A DNA stretch of 56,097 nucleotides from Streptomyces boncukensis (GTDB taxonomy: Bacteria > Actinomycetota > Actinomycetes > Streptomycetales > Streptomycetaceae). Below the pieces are notes generated by a model, which worked only from the letters and a program-made list of their open reading frames with translations, had not been told where the DNA came from and ran no database searches. Shown piece after piece: positions 15,583 through 22,675 of this stretch (its first letter is position 1; every line of letters begins with the position of its first letter). The position numbers were made by a program, and so were the translations under genes. Location of the stretch: contig NZ_JAAKZZ010000002.1 in NCBI RefSeq assembly GCF_011045075.1, forward strand, positions 1-56,097, written 5' to 3'.

Positions 15583-16563
15583 ATGACTGACGCCGTATCC
15601 CCCGAGGCAGGCTGGGAGTCCGCTCCCGGACTCCTCGACGGGGCCAAGAGCCTCGACCTCACCGCCGAGCAGTGCGACCTGGCGTACTGGCTGCGCCATG
15701 TCGCCCAGGGCACCCTGCGCGGCCGCGCCGTCACCGGGCACGCGGACCAGGCACGGGTGCCGCGGTTCATGACGGAGCCCGGCCCGCTGCGCGAGGCCCT
15801 CGTCCTCGAACTGGGCTGCCGCTCGGTGGCCGAGGAGATGGCCACCAAAGCCCTGGGGCTCTACGTCGCCAACGCCCCCGGTGTCGCGGAGATGGAGTTC
15901 TACGCCACCCAGCTCCTGGACGAGGCGCGCCACGCCCGGGTGTTCCGCGAACACCTGGTGGAGCTGGGGATGCCGGCGCACACGCTGATCCGCGACATCC
16001 ACGAGATGGCCGCCGACTACCACGCCCGGGTGCTTCGGCCGCTGGCGGACTTCAGCCTGGAGGTCGTACGCGACCAGGCCGACTTCGCCGGCGGCGTGGC
16101 CATCTTCACCATCATCGTCGAGGGGGTCCTCGCACCCGCCGCCGAGCTGAGCGAGCGCAAGTGGGAGCCGCTGGACCCGGCCGCCGGAGAGGTGTCCCGG
16201 GGCGCGGCGATCGACGAGATCCGCCATCTGACGGTCGGCAGCTCGATCCTGCGCGACCACCTCGTGGCCCATCCGGAGTACCGGCCGCGGCTGATGGAGA
16301 TCCTGCGCGGCGGCCGGAAGCTGTGGGACGAGCTCCCCGACCGCGAGTTCGTCATGCCCCGGGAGGAGCTCTTTCAGGAGGGCATGCTCCAGCACGCCGA
16401 CGCGGTGGGCGACTACGAGGTCTGGCCGGGGCGCCGCATGCTCGACACCGGCCCCGAGGAGCGCTACGCCATGGCCGAGCGCTGGACGGACGAGATGGCC
16501 GAAGCGCGCCTGGTCCACATGGGCCTTCAGGACGCTCTCGCCGTCCTGGGCGGACCGGGCTGA
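15583..16563 (+). CDS. VlmB-like ferritin-fold diiron oxygenase
   Basis: A 326-residue helical protein with two E/D-x-x-R-H signatures typical of diiron carboxylate enzymes: LLDEARHARVFREHL near residue 113 and AIDEIRHLTVGSSIL near residue 210. Further Glu and His ligand candidates are in ECGCRSVAEEM-like (ELGCRSVAEEMATK) and FTIIVEGVLAPAAE. VlmB, a non-heme diiron enzyme, oxidises the hydrazine of valanimycin by four electrons to the azoxy group. Position after the VlmO-like gene matches. ATG at 15583 has AGGAGG 10 bases upstream. N-oxygenation of an amine to nitroso or nitro by this fold is the alternative. Confidence 0.83.
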   Translation: MTDAVSPEAGWESAPGLLDGAKSLDLTAEQCDLAYWLRHVAQGTLRGRAVTGHADQARVPRFMTEPGPLREALVLELGCRSVAEEMATKALGLYVANAPGVAEMEFYATQLLDEARHARVFREHLVELGMPAHTLIRDIHEMAADYHARVLRPLADFSLEVVRDQADFAGGVAIFTIIVEGVLAPAAELSERKWEPLDPAAGEVSRGAAIDEIRHLTVGSSILRDHLVAHPEYRPRLMEILRGGRKLWDELPDREFVMPREELFQEGMLQHADAVGDYEVWPGRRMLDTGPEERYAMAERWTDEMAEARLVHMGLQDALAVLGGPG

Positions 16564-16574
16564 AGGGGGCCGTG

Positions 16575-17618
16575 ATGCGCGCGACACACCGGCCCGGACC
16601 GCCCCCGACCGCCGTAGCGGGCGCGGCGGTTGTCGCCGGGGTGGGCGGCTGGGTGCCACCGGAGGTGGTCACCAACGACGACCTCAGCGTCCGCCTGGAC
16701 ACCTCCGACGCCTGGATCCGCAGCCGGACCGGCATCGCCGCGCGCCGTATGGCGCCGCTCGGCACCGCGACCTCGGACCTGGCCGTGGAGGCCGGCCGCC
16801 GGGCCCTGACGTCGGCCGGCAGCCCCGCGGTGGACGCGGTGCTGCTCACCACCGCGACCCCGGACCACCCCTCCCCGGCCACCGCGCCGGCCGTCGCCAC
16901 CCGCCTGGGCCTGTCGGGCGCCGCGGCGTTCGACCTCGCGGCGACGTGCGCGGGGTTCGTCTACGGGCTGGCCGCGGCGTCCGGACTGATCGCGAACGGT
17001 GCGGCCCACCGCGTCCTGCTGATCAGCGCCGAGGTCCTCTCCAGCATCGTCGACCCGCAGGACCGCACCCTGGCGGCCCTGATGGCCGACGGGGCCGGTG
17101 CGGTGGTGCTGCGGCCGGGCGCGGCCGACGAGCCGGGGGCGCTCGGCCGCGCCTTCCTGGGCAGCGACGGCGCGCTCAGCGGGCTGATGAGGGTCTCCGA
17201 CGGCGGATCCCGGCAGCGCAAGAGCGGCCGGCCGGCCGAGCCGGGCGGGGAGTTCCTGCGTATGCGGGGCCGGGAGACCTTCCGGCACGCGGTGGAGCGG
17301 ATGGCCGAGTCCTCGGGCCGCGCCCTGGAGGCCGCGGGCTGGAAGACCGGTGACGTCGACCACCTCGTGGCGCACCAGGCCAACGCCCGCATCCTGGCCG
17401 CGCTCGGCGACAGGCTCGACATCCCCGCCGACCGGCAGCTCTCCAACATCGAGTACGCCGGCAACACCTCCTCCGCCTCCATTCCGCTGCTGCTGGCCGA
17501 GGCGTCCCGGGACGGCCGGCTGCGGCCCGGCCGCCGGGTCCTGCTGACCGCGTTCGGCGGCGGCCTGGCATGGGGCGCGACCACCCTGGTGTGGCCGGAA
17601 CTGTCCGCCGCGCACTGA
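16575..17618 (+). CDS. Beta-ketoacyl-ACP synthase III (FabH-like)
   Basis: A 347-residue KAS III with the canonical triad: Cys in LAATCAGFVYGL, His in VAHQANARILAAL and Asn in YAGNTSSASIPLLL. SRTGIAARRMAPLGTATSDL is the usual N-terminal signature. It primes chain synthesis by condensing an acyl-CoA with malonyl-ACP. ATG at 16575 follows AAGGGGG; GTG at 16572 is also in frame. It lies 11 bases after the VlmB-like gene and 51 before the ACP, in one operon with the azoxy genes. A pathway-specific FabH suggests a dedicated starter, such as a branched or medium chain for the azoxy alkyl group. Confidence 0.94.
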   Translation: MRATHRPGPPPTAVAGAAVVAGVGGWVPPEVVTNDDLSVRLDTSDAWIRSRTGIAARRMAPLGTATSDLAVEAGRRALTSAGSPAVDAVLLTTATPDHPSPATAPAVATRLGLSGAAAFDLAATCAGFVYGLAAASGLIANGAAHRVLLISAEVLSSIVDPQDRTLAALMADGAGAVVLRPGAADEPGALGRAFLGSDGALSGLMRVSDGGSRQRKSGRPAEPGGEFLRMRGRETFRHAVERMAESSGRALEAAGWKTGDVDHLVAHQANARILAALGDRLDIPADRQLSNIEYAGNTSSASIPLLLAEASRDGRLRPGRRVLLTAFGGGLAWGATTLVWPELSAAH

Positions 17619-17669
17619 CGGCCCGGCACCCCCGACCGAGCCCATCGACGACTCCCTGAGGACGCGTTC

Positions 17670-17900
17670 ATGTACGAGAAGCTGAAAGAGATCCTCGCCG
17701 GCAAACTCATGGTGCCCCCCGACCTGATCACCATGGAGGCCACGCCCGAGGACATCGAGCTGGACTCCCTGGCCGTCGTGGAGCTCTCCCTCGTCCTGGA
17801 CAAGGAGCTGGGGATCGAGCTCAGCGACGACGTGCTGGCCGAGGCCAGCACCGTCGGCGACATCGTCCGGCTCATGGAGGAGCGGGGGGCGACCCTCTGA
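17670..17900 (+). CDS. Acyl carrier protein (type II)
   Basis: A 76-residue discrete ACP. DIELDSLAVVELSLVLDKEL carries the phosphopantetheine Ser in the normal DSL context. It has the small acidic four-helix profile of FAS/PKS type II ACPs. The stop shares bases with the KAS II start (TGATG), and it follows the KAS III gene, so the three form a minimal dissociated chain-building unit. It is separate from the ACP at 39021. Confidence 0.95.
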   Translation: MYEKLKEILAGKLMVPPDLITMEATPEDIELDSLAVVELSLVLDKELGIELSDDVLAEASTVGDIVRLMEERGATL

Positions 17901-19120
17901 TGCCACGCGCCGACGCGGCCGTCACCGGTCTCGGACTCGTGACGCCGGCGGGGACCGGAGTCGAGCGCAACTGGGAGACGGTCTGCGCGCCCAAGCCCGC
18001 CGCCGCCCTGGACCCGGCACTGACGGCGTCACCGGTGCGTATCTCCTGTCGCGTGCCCGACTTCGACCCGGCCGCTCAGCTCGGCGCACGCCGGGCCCAC
18101 CACCTGGACAGATTCGTCCAGCTCGGGCTGGTGGCCGCCCGTGAGGCCCTCGCCGACGCCGGCCTGGACCCCGCGGCCTGGGACGGAACCCGGGTGGGCG
18201 TGGTGCTCGGCTGCGGAGACGGCGGAACCACCACCCTGGAACGCGAGCACCGGGTCCTGCTGGAGGAGGGCGCGCGGTGGGTCTCGCCGCTGCTGATCCC
18301 GATGCACCCGCTCAGCATGCTGGCGGGCCAGGTGGCCATGGAGTTCGGCGCGCTGGGCCCCAATCTGGTGGTCGCCACCGCGTGCGCCTCCGGCACCAGC
18401 GCGGTCGGAGCGGCCAAGGACCTGCTGGCGCTCGACCGCTGCGACATCGTGCTGACGGGCGCCGGCGAGTCCACCCTCACCCCCCTCATCATCTCCGGGT
18501 TCGCCCAGATGAAGGCCCTCTCCCGGCGCCATCACGACCCGGCAGGGGCCTCCCGCCCCTTCGACGCGGACCGCGACGGCTTCGTCGCCGGGGAGGGGGC
18601 CGGGGTGCTGGTCCTGGAGCGCCCCGACCACGCGCGGGCCCGCGGAGCCCGGGTCCGCGCCCGCGTCGTCGGCTACGGGGCCTCGGCGGACGCCCACCAT
18701 ATGACCGCCCCGCACCCCGAAGGGCGCGGCATCGAGGCGGCGCTGCGCGCGGCGCTCGAAGACGCCGGAGCGTCCCCGGCGGACGTGGCGCATGTCAACG
18801 CGCACGGCACGTCGACGCCGCTGAACGACCTGGCCGAGGCCAAGGCGCTGCGCCGGGTCCTGCCGGGCTCCCCTCTGGTGACCTCGACCAAGGGCGTCAC
18901 CGGACACCTGCTCGGCGCGGCGGGCGCGGCCGAGGCGGTGTACACGGTGCTCGCGGTGGAGCGCGGGCTGGTTCCGCCGACCGCCAACCTCGAACGGCTC
19001 GACCGCGGCGTGGAGCTCGATATCCCCACCGTGCCCGCCCGGCGCCGCATCGGCCTGGCGCTCACCGAGTCCCTCGGCTTCGGCGGCCAGAACGCTGTTC
19101 TGGCGGTGGCCGGCGCCTAG
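17900..19120 (+). CDS. Beta-ketoacyl-ACP synthase II (FabF-like)
   Basis: A 406-residue KAS II. The catalytic Cys lies in VVATACASGTSAVGAAKDLL, with His in VNAHGTSTPLND and TGHLLGAAGAAEAVYTVL, so the Cys-His-His triad is complete. No chain-length-factor partner follows, so it acts as a homodimeric elongase rather than as an aromatic KS/CLF pair. The ATG overlaps the ACP stop. This is the last gene of the 10350-19120 operon; the palindrome at 19191-19255 follows and may terminate transcription from both sides. Confidence 0.94.
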   Translation: MPRADAAVTGLGLVTPAGTGVERNWETVCAPKPAAALDPALTASPVRISCRVPDFDPAAQLGARRAHHLDRFVQLGLVAAREALADAGLDPAAWDGTRVGVVLGCGDGGTTTLEREHRVLLEEGARWVSPLLIPMHPLSMLAGQVAMEFGALGPNLVVATACASGTSAVGAAKDLLALDRCDIVLTGAGESTLTPLIISGFAQMKALSRRHHDPAGASRPFDADRDGFVAGEGAGVLVLERPDHARARGARVRARVVGYGASADAHHMTAPHPEGRGIEAALRAALEDAGASPADVAHVNAHGTSTPLNDLAEAKALRRVLPGSPLVTSTKGVTGHLLGAAGAAEAVYTVLAVERGLVPPTANLERLDRGVELDIPTVPARRRIGLALTESLGFGGQNAVLAVAGA

Positions 19121-19190
19121 CGGTGGCCTTGCTGGGTCGGGGCTGCCCCTTGCTGTCGCGTCGCAGTCTGCGGGTGTGTCGTGGCTTGGC

Positions 19191-19255
19191 GCGCAGTTCC
19201 CCGCGCCCCTTCGGGGCGCATCCGTGCGCCCCGTCAGGGGCGCGGGGAACTGCGC
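19191..19255. repeat. Streptomyces extragenic palindrome, full copy 2 (probable bidirectional terminator)
   Basis: Left arm GCGCAGTTCCCCGCGCCCCT (19191-19210) and exact reverse complement (19236-19255), 25 bases apart. The interval itself holds GGGGCGCA/TGCGCCCC. It lies between the convergent KAS II (stop 19120) and SARP (stop 19346) genes, where a bidirectional terminator is expected. There is no U-tract, as is usual in Streptomyces. Confidence 0.85.
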
Positions 19256-19345
19256 GCGCAACCACGGCGACAGCCGCGGTCCGCAGGGCACGGACAGGGG
19301 CAGCCCCGGGCGCGGCCTGGACGTGTCCGAGCCCGGTCATCCCCG

Positions 19346-20188
19346 TCAGGGGCGGCCGTGCTGTCCGTCCCACGATCGGCACGGGACGTCTCCGTCCGCG
19401 ACCAGGCTGTCGTCATGGCGCAGGATGGCCCGCTCCAACGCGCGTAGCTCTCGGCCCGGTTCGAGTCCGAGCTCCTCGGCGAGCCGGCTGCGCGTGCGCT
19501 GATAGGAGGCCAGCGCGTCCGCCTGCCGCCCCGACCGGTACAGCGCCGTCATCAGATAGCCGTTCAGCAGTTCGTTCAGCGGGTGCCGGACGACCAGGCC
19601 GGTCAGTTCGTGCACCAGCGCGCGGTGCCGGCCCAGCCGCAGCTCCAGCTCGATCCGCTTCTCGTCGGCCGCTATGCGCTCCTCGTCCAGCTGCGCCGCC
19701 GCGCCGCGCAACACCTCGCTCTCCAGGTCGGACAGCGCGGGCCCGCGCCACAGCGCGACGGCGGCGCGGTAGAGCTCGACGGCCTGTTCGAGGCGGCCCC
19801 TGTCCTGGGCCAGGTCCGCGGCCGCCGTCTTCTGCCGGAACACCTCCACATCGAGGTCGCCGGGCTCGATGTGCAGGACGTAGCCGTACGGCTGGGTCTC
19901 GATGCCGTGGCCGTCGTGCAGCGCTTCGGCCAGCTTGTGGCGTAGCTGCGAGATACAGATGTGGACCTGGCTGCGCGAGGTGGGCGGCGACTGCGCGCCC
20001 CACACCGCGTTGATCAGGCACTCTCTCGGCACCACGCGGTTGGCGTTGAGCAACAGCATGGCCAGGATGCACTTTTGCCGTACCGCGCGCATCGGAAGCG
20101 GACGGGATGCCGCACCCACTTCCATCGGACCGAGAAGGCGGAAGAACGTCGGGTTGTCGCCGCATGAGCTGGGAACAGGCATGCACAT
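19346..20188 (-). CDS. SARP-family transcriptional activator (second)
   Basis: A 280-residue SARP with N-terminal winged helix (FFRLLGPMEVGAASRPLPMR; VWGAQSPPTSRSQVHICISQ) and bacterial activator domain (LMTALYRSGRQADALASYQR). It matches the one at 8284 in architecture but is clearly divergent in sequence. ATG at 20188 has GGAGAAGG upstream; a second ATG two codons later is possible. It is transcribed away from the hotdog gene at 20477, and the 288-base intergenic region holds the best 11-bp repeat array (20360-20388). Two short SARPs in one cluster suggest a cascade or separate control of two operon groups. Confidence 0.93.
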   Translation of the reverse strand: MCMPVPSSCGDNPTFFRLLGPMEVGAASRPLPMRAVRQKCILAMLLLNANRVVPRECLINAVWGAQSPPTSRSQVHICISQLRHKLAEALHDGHGIETQPYGYVLHIEPGDLDVEVFRQKTAAADLAQDRGRLEQAVELYRAAVALWRGPALSDLESEVLRGAAAQLDEERIAADEKRIELELRLGRHRALVHELTGLVVRHPLNELLNGYLMTALYRSGRQADALASYQRTRSRLAEELGLEPGRELRALERAILRHDDSLVADGDVPCRSWDGQHGRP

Positions 20189-20359
20189 GGGCCTTCTCCG
20201 TGTTCAGAGAGTGCGGGGGGCAGTCGTGTCGGGCTCTGCACACTAGACGCTGCTGCACATGGGACGCGGCGTCAATTGCCCTCTCAAGAAAGTCGATTCG
20301 GTACGGAAGAACTTGAGCCATTCACCGGGCCCGAGGCCGCGGAGCACTCCGGATGGCGC

Positions 20360-20401
20360 GTGTCAGCACCGTGTCATCGGTGTGTCAGGGCGGCGTAGAG
20401 T
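20360..20401 (+). promoter_or_regulatory. SARP-type operator and promoter: GTGTCA x3 at 11-bp spacing with -10
   Basis: GTGTCAG begins at 20360, GTGTCAT at 20371 and GTGTCAG at 20382, exactly 11 bp apart. A -10 hexamer TAGAGT at 20396-20401 lies 7 bases after the last heptamer, nearly the spacing typical of SARP-activated promoters, and there is no separate -35. It reads rightward into the hotdog gene at 20477, with a 5' leader of about 70 bases. Confidence 0.72.
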
Positions 20402-20476
20402 ACGGGTGAGCCGACCGGCCCGAGTTCCGACGCCCCGCCATTCCGGCCCGATCCTCACGAACCGGAGTCCGATGCC

Positions 20477-20896
20477 ATGACCGGCCCCGCGTATTCGACC
20501 GAGGAGATGCTGGCGACGATGCCGCACGCCGTTGCCCTGGGCATCGCGCTCGACGAGGCCGACGTCTCCGCGGTCCGGGGGCACTTGGACTACTCGCCAC
20601 GGCTGACCACGCTCGGGGGCGCGATGCACGGTGGAGCGTTGATGACTCTCGCGGACTCCGTGGGAGCGGTGTGCGCCTTCCTCAACCTGCCGCCGGACCA
20701 CAGCACCTCGACGCTTGAGTCCAAGACCAACTTCCTGCGCGGGGTGCGGGAGGGAACGGTCCGGGCGACAGCCCGCCCGCTCCACGTCGGACGGACCAGC
20801 ATCGTCGTACAGACCGACCTCTACGACGACCGGGGCGGGCGCGTGGCCCAGACCACCCAGACCCAAGCGGTGCTTCCGCCGCGGTCCTCCGCCTGA
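20477..20896 (+). CDS. PaaI-type hotdog thioesterase (second)
   Basis: A 139-residue hotdog protein with the PaaI/YbdB-type core: LTTLGGAMHGGALMTLADSV, where Gly-Gly and the central-helix Asp are expected, and LESKTNFLRGVREGTVRATA. ATG at 20477 follows GGAGTCCG. It differs from the proteins at 6820 and 42765. It has its own SARP-type promoter and is separated from the ScoE-like gene by 262 bases containing another promoter (21090-21119). A role in releasing the acyl chain is likely; which carrier it serves is unknown. Confidence 0.85.
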   Translation: MTGPAYSTEEMLATMPHAVALGIALDEADVSAVRGHLDYSPRLTTLGGAMHGGALMTLADSVGAVCAFLNLPPDHSTSTLESKTNFLRGVREGTVRATARPLHVGRTSIVVQTDLYDDRGGRVAQTTQTQAVLPPRSSA

Positions 20897-21089
20897 CCCA
20901 CGGCCCGGCCCCGGACCGGACCCACTCGTTCCGGTTTCACCCCGGGGCCGTCGGCCCCGCTCGCTGTCTCGTCGGACGGGACAACACGGCCGGAAAGCGC
21001 GGGCGGACGGGCGAATTCCTCCCCCCGGCGCCTCTACCCTGGCGAGGCATGCCTTGATCCGAAAAGCCGCCGGCAGCAGCGCCTTTTCA

Positions 21090-21119
21090 TTGAACAGCCC
21101 CGAATCCTGTGCATACTCT
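21090..21119 (+). promoter_or_regulatory. Probable housekeeping-type promoter for the isonitrile operon
   Basis: TTGAAC (21090-21095) and TACTCT (21114-21119) are 18 bases apart, close to the vegetative sigma-factor consensus. They lie 40 bases upstream of the chosen start of the ScoE-like gene at 21159. The local sequence is AT-richer than its surroundings. Apart from this I see nothing in 20897-21158. Confidence 0.5.
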
Positions 21120-21158
21120 TTTCCCCGAGTTGCCGTCGAACTGTTAGGCAGGCCATCT

Positions 21159-22067
21159 GTGATCATTACTCCGCAGCGCGGCGCGAAAATGGGAGTCGAG
21201 GTGTCCGAACTGGATGCCCTCGCAGCGCCGGAAGAAGAGCTGAGCGATCTCAAGAACCTGGTGTACACCTCGAAAATCCTGGTCCTGAAGGGTCAGGATC
21301 TCTCCCCCGCCGACTACGTCGAGTTCGGCAGGAGACTCGGCGAGGTGGAGACGTACTACCAGCCGATGTACCACCACCCTGAGCACAAGGAGATCTTTGT
21401 CTCCTCCAACAAGAAGGAAGGGGGAATGCAGATCGGAGTGCCCAAGACGGGAAAGTTCTGGCACCATGACTACTCCTTTATGCCGCGCCCCTTCGGCCTT
21501 ACGCTGATCTACCCGCAGGTTATTCCGCAGGGACAGCGCGGCACCCTGTTCATCGACCTGGAGAAGGCGTACGAGCAGCTGCCGGCGAAGCTGCGGAAGG
21601 AGATGGCGGACAGCTGGGTCGTCAACAGCGTGCGCCGCTACTTCAAGATCCGCCCCTCCGATGTCTACCGCCCGGTCTCCGAGATCCTCGCGGAGATCGA
21701 GGAGGAGACGCCCGAGGTCAGGCACCCCGCGGTGTTCCCGCACCCGGTGACCGGCCGTCCGGTGCTCTATATCAGCGAGGCGGTCAGCCACCGGCTGGAG
21801 GACGCCGAGGGCAACCCGCTGCGCGACGGCCTGCTCACCGAGGTGCTGGAGGCGGTGGGCCAGCTGGACACCAGCTTCACGCACGACAACATCCACCTCC
21901 AGAGCTTCGAGCAGGGCGACCTGCTGATGTGGGACAACCGCAGCCTGGTGCACCGCGCCCTGCACACGCCCAACCCGGAGCCGACGGTTTCGCACCGCGT
22001 CACCGTGCACGACGACCACGAGTTCTATCCGGGCATCGAGCGGCAGCTGACGGCGGCCGGGCGCTGA
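21159..22067 (+). CDS. ScoE/Rv0097-like Fe(II)/2-oxoglutarate oxygenase, isonitrile-forming
   Basis: A 302-residue TauD/TfdA-family oxygenase. The iron ligands are HHD in GKFWHHDYSFMPRPF and the distal His in WDNRSLVHRALH; the 2-oxoglutarate Arg is in SHRVTVHD. Segments match the ScoE/Rv0097 subfamily: YQPMYHHPEHKEIFVSS, VPKTGKFWH, KIRPSDVYRPVSEI, HLQSFEQGDLLMWDN. Family members oxidatively decarboxylate an N-carboxymethyl beta-amino acid to an isonitrile. GTG at 21159 is chosen because homologues begin near here and a GGCAGG site precedes it; the frame is open upstream, where a TTA occurs at 21143. The ScoD-like gene follows after 16 bases, the partnership known from isonitrile lipopeptide clusters. 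Confidence 0.9.
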   Translation: MIITPQRGAKMGVEVSELDALAAPEEELSDLKNLVYTSKILVLKGQDLSPADYVEFGRRLGEVETYYQPMYHHPEHKEIFVSSNKKEGGMQIGVPKTGKFWHHDYSFMPRPFGLTLIYPQVIPQGQRGTLFIDLEKAYEQLPAKLRKEMADSWVVNSVRRYFKIRPSDVYRPVSEILAEIEEETPEVRHPAVFPHPVTGRPVLYISEAVSHRLEDAEGNPLRDGLLTEVLEAVGQLDTSFTHDNIHLQSFEQGDLLMWDNRSLVHRALHTPNPEPTVSHRVTVHDDHEFYPGIERQLTAAGR

Positions 22068-22083
22068 AAGCGAGGGGATCGCA

Positions 22084-22626
22084 GTGGAGTACGAGCACGA
22101 CCAGGCGCTTCTCGACCAGGTGCTCCGCGTCTACAAGCCGCACACCCGCTATCTGAACTCGACGGCCGTGACGGCCAAGGGGGACCCGCAGGACGAGGGC
22201 GGAATGGTCAGGCTGCGCGGCGCGTTCGACATTCCCGAGTCCTGCTACATCGATGAAACCGGCCATTTCAACGCCGTCGAGTTCAATCTGTGCTTCAACC
22301 AGATGTACTACTTCATCGTGGCCAAGTCGGTCAAGGAAGGGCTGCTGCGGGCCTTCGGCGACTGGTCCATGGAGGACTTCTGGAAGCGGCAGCTCCCGGA
22401 TATGTTCATTGTGGACTTCCGCAGCACCTTCCGCCGCCATATGCACGGCCGCCACTTCTGGGGCGAGCTCGACATCGTCAAGGCCCAGCAGCGGGACGGC
22501 GGCAACGGGCGGATGATTCTGCTGAACACGCAGTGCCGCTACGGGGAGGCCGAGAAGGCCGCCTGCCACGGCGAGGTGCGGCTGGCGCTGAAATCCCCGG
22601 CGGCAGGCCCCGTCCCGAGCCCCTGA
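22084..22626 (+). CDS. ScoD/FcoT (Rv0098)-like hotdog enzyme, glycine-adduct formation
   Basis: A 180-residue member of the FcoT family. The diagnostic block GHFNAVEFNLCFNQMYYF is nearly that of mycobacterial FcoT, and FGDWSMEDFWKRQLPDMFIV and RHFWGELDIVKAQ also fit. ScoD and Rv0098, first called thioesterases, install glycine on the beta-carbon of an enoyl-ACP and free the resulting (carboxymethyl)amino acid, the substrate of ScoE. GTG at 22084 follows GAGGGG. The 16-base gap to the ScoE-like gene and 49-base gap to the PKS suggest one transcript. The adjacent PKS lacks a separate ScoB-type ACP, so the acyl donor may be the PKS carrier domain or another ACP. Confidence 0.88.
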   Translation: MEYEHDQALLDQVLRVYKPHTRYLNSTAVTAKGDPQDEGGMVRLRGAFDIPESCYIDETGHFNAVEFNLCFNQMYYFIVAKSVKEGLLRAFGDWSMEDFWKRQLPDMFIVDFRSTFRRHMHGRHFWGELDIVKAQQRDGGNGRMILLNTQCRYGEAEKAACHGEVRLALKSPAAGPVPSP

Positions 22627-22675
22627 CACCCCGCGCACCGTCGTGCCCCGTCACCGTGACCACAAGCAGGGAGCC

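Noticed and set aside
17900..19120. Reading the KAS II with a partner as an aromatic type II PKS (KS/CLF)
   Set aside because: Only one KAS II is present in each set, each with an intact Cys, and neither has a CLF partner or aromatase pair.
21053..21158. Upstream extension of the ScoE-like frame, which would include TTA at 21143
   Set aside because: Homologues begin near 21159, a promoter-like pair lies within the extension, and no ribosome site supports an earlier start.
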